Shown piece by piece: positions 13,964 to 18,365 of a stretch of DNA of 18,365 bases. Position 1 is the stretch's first letter, and the number at the start of each line of letters is the position of its first letter. Position numbers and translations under genes: made by a program. The stretch spans positions 1 through 18,365 of the forward strand of contig DAVZHW010000034.1 in NCBI GenBank assembly GCA_052273625.1. Reading direction: 5' to 3'. The notes under the pieces were generated by a model, which worked only from the letters and a program-made list of their open reading frames with translations, made no database searches and was not told where the DNA came from. This stretch comes from Fimenecus sp052273625 (lineage in GTDB: Bacteria > Bacillota > Clostridia > Oscillospirales > Acutalibacteraceae).

Positions 13964-14377
13964 ATGTGGGCAATATTAGCTGTTCTGTCCGCAGTATTTG
14001 CGGCTTTGACCTCGATTTTCGCAAAGGTGGGCATACAAAATGTTGACTCGACCCTTGCAACCGCAATCAGAACGGTTGTCGTTGTGCTTATGGCGTGGGT
14101 TATGGTGTTCATTACGCATACGCAAAGCGGATTGTCGGGAATTGACCGTAAAAGCTGGATATTCCTTATACTTTCGGGACTTGCGACGGGAGCATCGTGG
14201 CTGTGTTATTACAAGGCGTTGCAGCTCGGCGAGGTTTCAAAGGTTGTACCGATTGACAAGCTGAGCATACTTTTTACTCTTGTGCTGGCATTTATTTTCC
14301 TGCATGAGAAATTTACCGTGAAATCGGCGGTCGGCACGGCGTTTATCACTATCGGCACGCTGATAATGGCATTGTAA
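13964..14377 (+). CDS. half-size EamA family transporter
   Basis: The 137-aa protein is one EamA domain, about half a normal DMT exporter, with four to five hydrophobic helices (MWAILAVLSAVFAALTSIFA at the start; FTLVLAFIFLHE near the end). The conserved tail SKVVPIDKLSILFTLVLAFIFLHEKF-type region is typical of single-domain EamA proteins, which probably work as dimers. AAGAAGG lies about 8 nt before the ATG. Its substrate is unknown. It is complete rather than a fragment: it has its own promoter, ribosome site and stop, and no second half follows in any frame. Confidence 0.85.
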   Translation: MWAILAVLSAVFAALTSIFAKVGIQNVDSTLATAIRTVVVVLMAWVMVFITHTQSGLSGIDRKSWIFLILSGLATGASWLCYYKALQLGEVSKVVPIDKLSILFTLVLAFIFLHEKFTVKSAVGTAFITIGTLIMAL

Positions 14378-14416
14378 TTTGTAAATAATCTGTAACAATA
14401 CACGATTGTATTTGAA

Positions 14417-14447
14417 TTGACATTAAAATAATGATAAAATCTATCTA
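14417..14447 (+). promoter_or_regulatory. probable promoter of the zinc-ribbon membrane protein gene
   Basis: A consensus -35 TTGACA (14417-14422) is clear. The -10 is uncertain: TATCTA (14442-14447) lies at 19 nt, slightly far. The ATG-less gene begins at a TTG at 14474. Confidence 0.4.
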
Positions 14448-14473
14448 TTATATGAATTGAGGGAGGCATATTC

Positions 14474-15925
14474 TTGGCAGATAATAAAGAAAAAGACCTC
14501 GAGGGGATTTTTCCCGAGCAGGACGACGAAGCCTTGAAGAAGGAGCTGGAGGAGTTAAAAGAGACTTTTCAGCAGGAGCTTGATAAGGCGACCGCCGAGG
14601 CTGAAGCTTCGGGGGAGGAAAACGAAAACGAGTCGGAGCCCGACGAGGAGGAAGAGCTTACCGAGGATATGCTCTGTGAGTGCTGCGGCGAAAACAAAAG
14701 AGGAACGGCGAAGGATCCCGAGTCTCATTTTTGTGCAGAGTGTGAAAAGGCATTAAGGCACTATCCGTTTGATTTTCTTAACATTATAATAATGCTCATA
14801 GTTATCGGCTTTAGCTTTTACGCTTGCTATGTGTTTGCGGGGAATGCGAATGTTTATGTTGACGCGTTGAACGCTCAAAAGTCAGCAAAGGAAAATATGC
14901 TTTACACCGCACATTCCGATTACTCTGAACTTTTTGATACCATGAAAGAAAAAGAAATCAGAGGCGAGATGGTCTACAAGAGGGCGATTCTCAATCTTTC
15001 AAAGATCGGCGGCTATCAGGATATGGAGCAATATGCCTCGAGCTTTAAGACTTGGGAACTGAAGCTTCCGCACCTCAAATCCGTCGCAAAGGCTTTTGAG
15101 GAGAAAAATGCTTTCGAGAGAACAAGGGACGCTTGTTATGAGATAATCTATTCCAACATTCCTCAAGAGGCTGTTGACCCGTCCGAGGTTCCGTATGAAA
15201 CTATAATTGAACAGCTGAAGGCTCTTGAAAATAAGCCTCTTGAGCCCGTAACCTACAGTGCCGAGGATATACAGGACGGACTTGTTACCACAACGGCGGC
15301 GTATTCCATTGAAGCGAACGCTTACAGTCAGGCAATGATTTCATATTTCAAGTTCTATACTGCGGCAATAAGCAGTCAGCCTGCCGAAACACAGATCGGC
15401 TTCCTTGAGGAAATAAAGAACGGCTATCCAAAAATGACCTGGCTTTACGGTCCCATGCTCGGAGATCTCTATGTCAAAGCACAAAAGGATGTCACAGACT
15501 ATTGTGCATTCCTTAAAGAGGTCAATGCAGAGGATGCGTATGCTGATGTTGCAATGGCTACCTCCTTGCGTATTCAGGGAAAATACGAGGATAGCATAGC
15601 GATTTGCAAAAACAAGGTGCTTGAAAAGGACGACTATTCATTTGAATATTACAGACAAACCGCACTTTCCTGTCTTGCGCTCGGAGAGTATGACAATGCT
15701 TGCACAGCTGCTAAGTCGGCATACGAGCAGTACAATTATTCTATTCAGGTGCTTGATACCCTTGCTCTTTGCTATGCGGCAACGGGCAATGATGAGGGCT
15801 ATGCCGAGGTTGAGAAGATTTTTGCTCAAAACAGTATGACAGTCAGCGACGAAGTCAAGGATTACAAGGACGGAAAAATCACCCTTGACAACATTCTCAA
15901 GGAAGGAGATTTTGACGTAGAATGA
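14474..15925 (+). CDS. membrane-anchored protein with N-terminal zinc ribbon and TPR-like extracytosolic region
   Basis: The 483-aa protein is of unknown function. It starts at TTG with GGAGG 7 nt upstream. Residues 1-66 are very acidic with a predicted coiled coil (about 18-45). A zinc-ribbon-like knuckle follows: CECC (68-71) and CAEC (87-90). One membrane helix (about 100-122, FLNIIIMLIVIGFSFYACYV) precedes some 360 residues that look alpha-helical and TPR-like near the end (ALSCLALGEYDNACTAAKSAYEQY, then LDTLALCYAATGND). The zinc knuckle is predicted cytosolic and the helical part outside. It overlaps the next gene by 4 nt (ATGA). A partner-binding or envelope-sensing role is possible but not shown. 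Confidence 0.8.
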   Translation: MADNKEKDLEGIFPEQDDEALKKELEELKETFQQELDKATAEAEASGEENENESEPDEEEELTEDMLCECCGENKRGTAKDPESHFCAECEKALRHYPFDFLNIIIMLIVIGFSFYACYVFAGNANVYVDALNAQKSAKENMLYTAHSDYSELFDTMKEKEIRGEMVYKRAILNLSKIGGYQDMEQYASSFKTWELKLPHLKSVAKAFEEKNAFERTRDACYEIIYSNIPQEAVDPSEVPYETIIEQLKALENKPLEPVTYSAEDIQDGLVTTTAAYSIEANAYSQAMISYFKFYTAAISSQPAETQIGFLEEIKNGYPKMTWLYGPMLGDLYVKAQKDVTDYCAFLKEVNAEDAYADVAMATSLRIQGKYEDSIAICKNKVLEKDDYSFEYYRQTALSCLALGEYDNACTAAKSAYEQYNYSIQVLDTLALCYAATGNDEGYAEVEKIFAQNSMTVSDEVKDYKDGKITLDNILKEGDFDVE

Positions 15926-16497
15926 CAACGGTGTATATAATAGTAAAATATCTTACATTTGTCGGCGCATATATGAAGGGCTTTTTCGAGCAGCTTTCCT
16001 GCCGTGTGTATGAGGTGCTTATCGAGGACGGACGCTATCTTACCGCAACCGAGCTTTGCGGTCATGTCGAGCACGAAATAATTAAAAAAAGAAGCGTCAG
16101 CTTCGGCGTTTGCTTCTTCCCGTTTCTCTTTAACCTTATATTAGGCTTGGTTTTTGTATCGGTAGGCTCAATGAACGTGTATTTTCTCGGCGAGTTTTTC
16201 ACTTATAATAAAGGAATAGTTCATATATTGAATTTTGTGTTCCTTTGGCTCGGAATTTCAATGCTTACAAACCTCTTTCCGCAGATTGAGGACGCATTGA
16301 CCTTGCGTGAGCTGATTTACGGTAAAAACACCAATATTGTTTTGAAAATACTTGCGGCGCCGATTTTTGCGGTACTCTATTGCGGAGCGTTCCTTGAAAG
16401 GTGGGGAATAACCTTCCTTACCTCAATTGCATTTTCTCTTGCCGTACCGTCGATTTACGCAACATTTTTGCCGTCTTTGATAGGCGCAATGCAGTAA
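15922..16497 (+). CDS. conserved multi-pass membrane protein of unknown function
   Basis: The 191-aa protein begins at an ATG overlapping the upstream stop by 4 nt, so it is translated by coupling; alternative starts inside (for example the Met at residue 18) are possible. The N-terminal 55 residues (FFEQLSCRVYEVLIEDGRYL, then ELCGHVEHEI) look soluble and rich in Cys and His; three to four membrane helices follow (about 61-82, 101-120, 138-156, 162-185). I do not recognise the family. The C46-G-H48-V-E-H51-E run could bind metal but is not a HEXXH protease motif. It is probably a partner of the zinc-ribbon protein before it. Confidence 0.75.
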   Translation: MTTVYIIVKYLTFVGAYMKGFFEQLSCRVYEVLIEDGRYLTATELCGHVEHEIIKKRSVSFGVCFFPFLFNLILGLVFVSVGSMNVYFLGEFFTYNKGIVHILNFVFLWLGISMLTNLFPQIEDALTLRELIYGKNTNIVLKILAAPIFAVLYCGAFLERWGITFLTSIAFSLAVPSIYATFLPSLIGAMQ

Positions 16498-16507
16498 AAT
16501 TAAATTA

Positions 16508-16555
16508 AAATCCGAAGCGGTAGCGTTCAGTCCTGCCGTTTCGGATTTTTCTGTT
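16508..16555 (+). terminator. intrinsic terminator
   Basis: A long stem AAATCCGAAGCGGTAG (16508-16523) / CTGCCGTTTCGGATTT (16533-16548), with two G-T pairs and a 9-nt loop, is followed by TTCTGTTT. It ends the two-gene unit before it. Confidence 0.85.
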
Positions 16556-16583
16556 TGCACTATATATAGTAAAATGCTAAAAT
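16555..16583 (+). promoter_or_regulatory. promoter of the CAP-domain lipoprotein gene
   Basis: -35 TTGCAC (16555-16560), 17-nt spacer, extended -10 TGCTAAAAT with hexamer at 16578-16583. The predicted start (about 16590) lies only some 9 nt before the ATG, giving an unusually short leader. Confidence 0.65.
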
Positions 16584-16598
16584 TGAATCGGTGATAAT

Positions 16599-17273
16599 AT
16601 GAAAAAGATAATTGCAGTAATTACGGTGTTGGCTTTATGCCTTGTTTTTTCTTCCTGCTCAAAGAAAAGAAGCGATGAGCCGACGACCGATGAAATGAGC
16701 AGCACGGCTGAAGTGACGGAAACCCAATCGCAGACCGAAGCGGAAAGCACAACTCAGGAGCCGACAACAGAAGCACCGCAAACACAAGCGCCTACTAAGG
16801 CTGTACCTCAGACTCAAAAGCCGATTCAAAAACCGACGCAAGCGGCAACGAAGGCACCGACTCAGGCTCCCAAGCCGCAGGCGGCAACTCCACCAAATGC
16901 AATTACAGGCTTTGAAAGCGAAATGCTTGAGCTATGCAATCAGCAGCGTCGCGCCAACGGAAAGCCCGACCTTACGCTCAACAAAACTCTTTGTGCCAAT
17001 GCCGCCGTCAGAGCAGAAGAAATATCAAGAGACGATTGGTTTTCACACCAAAGACCCGACGGCACAATGTGTTTTACTGCAGTTACCGTGGATTATATGA
17101 CCTGCGGAGAGAATATTGCTTACGGCACGAGGACGGCATCCGCTACCGTTGCGGCGTGGATGGACTCTCCGGGGCACAGAGCCAATATCTTGTCCGATGA
17201 ATTCACACAAGCAGGCTTCGGCTGTTACGAGCTTGACGGAGTTCGATATTGGACCCAGTTTTTTATAGGATAG
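16599..17273 (+). CDS. CAP-domain (SCP/PR1-like) lipoprotein
   Basis: The 224-aa exported lipoprotein has a signal peptide with lipobox FSSC (C20). Residues 21-100 form a low-complexity Thr/Gln/Pro/Ala linker with repeats such as TQAPTKA, KPTQAATKAPTQAP, suited to spanning the cell wall. Residues about 104-224 are a CAP domain: FESEMLELCNQQRRANG, H150 in WFSHQRPDG, E171 in GENIAYG and H193 in SPGHRANIL, the conserved cavity residues. This bacterial type is common near spore and envelope genes (for example YkwD relatives); its activity is unknown. The ribosome site is weak (GGTGA 4 nt from ATG). It ends 1 nt from the convergent sleB stop, with no terminator between. Confidence 0.92.
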   Translation: MKKIIAVITVLALCLVFSSCSKKRSDEPTTDEMSSTAEVTETQSQTEAESTTQEPTTEAPQTQAPTKAVPQTQKPIQKPTQAATKAPTQAPKPQAATPPNAITGFESEMLELCNQQRRANGKPDLTLNKTLCANAAVRAEEISRDDWFSHQRPDGTMCFTAVTVDYMTCGENIAYGTRTASATVAAWMDSPGHRANILSDEFTQAGFGCYELDGVRYWTQFFIG

Positions 17274-17274
17274 G

Positions 17275-17982
17275 CTAACTGCAAAAAACGTGACTTCCGA
17301 TTGTCACGATAACAGGTCTTGTTCGTATCCATTTGTTAGAGGTTTTTGCAGGATTATAATAGTATATGGCACCGCCCGTTGGATCCCATCCGTTAATGGC
17401 ATCTCGGGCGGCTTTTTTTGCCGTGTCGGTCGGCTCTACCTTCCAGTTGCTGTCGGTAACACACGAAAAAGCACCGGCTTGGTAAACAACACCCGAAATG
17501 CTGTCGGGAAACGACGAGTGCTCAACTCTGTTCAATATGACCGCACCGACGGCAACCTGACCCGTGTAGCTTTCTCCTCTCGCTTCGGCAGCTATTACCT
17601 TTGCAAGCAGATAAATATCGTTGCTTGTAAATTTGCCTGAAGATGATGAGCTGCTTGTAATACCCATAGCATTGAGCGTGTCCTTGCCGGCTATTCCGTC
17701 TGCGGTCAATCCGTTCTTTCGTTGAAAGCTTTTTACGGCGTTTTGCGTTTGAGTTCCGTATATTCCGTCAACGCCTCCGGAGTAGTATCCCCAATTTTTG
17801 AGTTTTTGCTGAATTTTGCGAACTTCCTCGCCCCTTGAGCCGAGACGGGAAAGAACCTGAGAGGACTCATGTTCCTTTATATGACGATTTTGACAGGCGG
17901 TTACCGAGCCGAGCAAGAGAATTGCCGTAAGCAAAATACACAGCAGCTTAAATTGCTTATTGAGATTAAAAAGATTTTTCAT
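17275..17982 (-). CDS. sleB: spore cortex-lytic enzyme SleB
   Basis: The 235-aa protein has the SleB layout: export signal (1-29), a PG_binding_1 domain (about 46-106, LGSRGEEVRKIQQKLKNWGY, VDGIYGTQT), a serine linker (109-115) and a Hydrolase_2 domain (about 121-235) with YLLAKVIAAEARGES; E133 in that motif is the expected catalytic glutamate of this lytic-transglycosylase family. It degrades cortex peptidoglycan during germination, so the host forms spores. The signal ends in VTAC (C30), a valid lipobox, so it may be lipid-anchored, unlike classical Bacillus SleB. AGGAG 7 nt before the ATG supports the start. A weak sigma-G-like pair lies upstream on minus (GTATA 18039-18035, CAATATA 18015-18009), but the 19-nt spacing is long. 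Confidence 0.92.
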   Translation of the reverse strand: MKNLFNLNKQFKLLCILLTAILLLGSVTACQNRHIKEHESSQVLSRLGSRGEEVRKIQQKLKNWGYYSGGVDGIYGTQTQNAVKSFQRKNGLTADGIAGKDTLNAMGITSSSSSSGKFTSNDIYLLAKVIAAEARGESYTGQVAVGAVILNRVEHSSFPDSISGVVYQAGAFSCVTDSNWKVEPTDTAKKAARDAINGWDPTGGAIYYYNPAKTSNKWIRTRPVIVTIGSHVFCS

Positions 17983-18150
17983 AAGATTACTCCTGTAATT
18001 TATTTACTTATATTGTTAAACGGATAATGGAAAATATACCTGCTGAAGCACCAATACTGAAGAAATTGTGGATTAAAAACAGCTTGACCACAAGATATAC
18101 GGGTGCAATAAAAAAGTTAAAAAAATTGCAAAAAAAATTGAAAATAAGTG
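17983..18150. other. divergent intergenic region with A-tract UP element
   Basis: It holds the sleB upstream region and, at about 18106-18150, repeated runs of A directly before the -35 of promoter P1, as in rRNA promoters. No gene was seen. Confidence 0.55.
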
Positions 18151-18179
18151 TTGACAACAGGCTTGCTCTGTGATATTAT
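18151..18179 (+). promoter_or_regulatory. strong promoter P1 of a putative rRNA operon
   Basis: TTGACA (18151-18156), 17-nt spacer, extended -10 TGATATTAT with hexamer at 18174-18179. Confidence 0.8.
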
Positions 18180-18185
18180 ATCAAA

Positions 18186-18202
18186 GCTGTCCGCAAGACA
18201 GC
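18186..18202 (+). other. hairpin in the P1 leader
   Basis: GCTGTC (18186-18191) and GACAGC (18197-18202) form a 6-bp stem with loop CGCAA, at the very 5' end of the P1 transcript. No T-tract follows, so it is not a terminator. Confidence 0.5.
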
Positions 18203-18254
18203 GGGACACAAACGAAAACGTCAAAAAGAAATTTCAAAAAATGAAAAATTCCTA

Positions 18255-18283
18255 TTGACAATGAGTTTTGAAAGTGCTATAAT
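18255..18283 (+). promoter_or_regulatory. strong promoter P2 of a putative rRNA operon
   Basis: TTGACA (18255-18260), 17-nt spacer, extended -10 TGCTATAAT with hexamer at 18278-18283. A-rich sequence precedes it. Confidence 0.85.
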
Positions 18284-18289
18284 GTGCTT

Positions 18290-18365
18290 CCACCCGTGAG
18301 AAAGCGGTTGGCACCGGACCTTGAAAATTAAACAACGACTTAAGAAAAAGGAAACCCTGAAATTC
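18290..18365 (+). other. leader of a putative 16S rRNA precursor
   Basis: ACCTTGAAAATTAAACAACG (18319-18338) is the kind of leader seen just before 16S rRNA genes in clostridia and bacilli. The window ends before any 16S sequence, so this is inference from promoter strength and leader pattern. Confidence 0.6.

Noticed and set aside
16054..16080. Site-2-type metalloprotease motif in the membrane protein at 15922-16497
   Set aside because: The sequence is GHVEHE, not HEXXH, and no second motif was seen.
18290..18365. 16S rRNA gene start
   Set aside because: No 16S 5' sequence is present before the window ends; only promoters and leader are visible.

Overview
The window looks like a chromosomal stretch from a spore-forming, low-to-mid GC Firmicute of class Clostridia, probably an Oscillospirales/Ruminococcaceae-type gut bacterium. 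This is inferred from the gene families (SleB cortex-lytic enzyme, a YerC-type TrpR-like repressor, a CXXC microprotein of the CD1871A type), CCA-encoding tRNA genes, strong GGAGG ribosome sites, and promoters that mostly carry an extended -10. No species can be named from the sequence alone.

Layout. 1-690 is a gene-free cluster of short palindromic repeats of two families. 691-2608 (minus) is an overlapping operon: TrpR-like regulator, SAM methyltransferase, Hsp33 (hslO). 2769-3320 holds a tRNA cluster Val-Asp-Phe-Gly, a terminator, then Cys and a second terminator. 3406-4305 is a 10-TM DMT/EamA exporter. 4358-11659 is a complete type II-C CRISPR-Cas locus: tracrRNA, cas9 (1101 aa), cas1, cas2, a bidirectional terminator, and an array of 38 full repeats plus one truncated repeat with 38 spacers. 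11742-13817 is a redox operon: a 48-aa CXXC membrane microprotein, a membrane polyferredoxin, and a TlpA-like thioredoxin lipoprotein. 13901-14377 is a half-size EamA protein. 14474-16497 is a coupled pair of unknown membrane proteins. 16599-17273 is a CAP-domain lipoprotein, convergent with sleB (17275-17982, minus). The last 215 bases carry two tandem strong promoters and a leader of the kind that precedes 16S rRNA, so an rRNA operon probably starts just outside the window.

How the CRISPR locus works, as read here. The tracrRNA anti-repeat lies on the + strand and resembles the + strand of the array repeat, so crRNAs must be made from the minus strand, running towards cas2. In that orientation every repeat ends in TGTTATAAT, a perfect extended -10, so each spacer probably has its own promoter, as known for Neisseria type II-C. 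The degenerate repeat at the cas2-distal end keeps exactly this promoter half. The array's acquisition end is then inferred to be beside cas2, opposite to the direction of transcription.

The most striking observation is in the spacers. Three consecutive spacers (12, 13, 14) each have a homologous partner elsewhere in the array (25, 18, 33), in identical register. Almost all differences fall at third codon positions and leave the encoded peptide unchanged, and for spacers 12/25 this is true on the opposite strand. The array has therefore sampled the same sites of related, diverged, protein-coding invaders at least twice.
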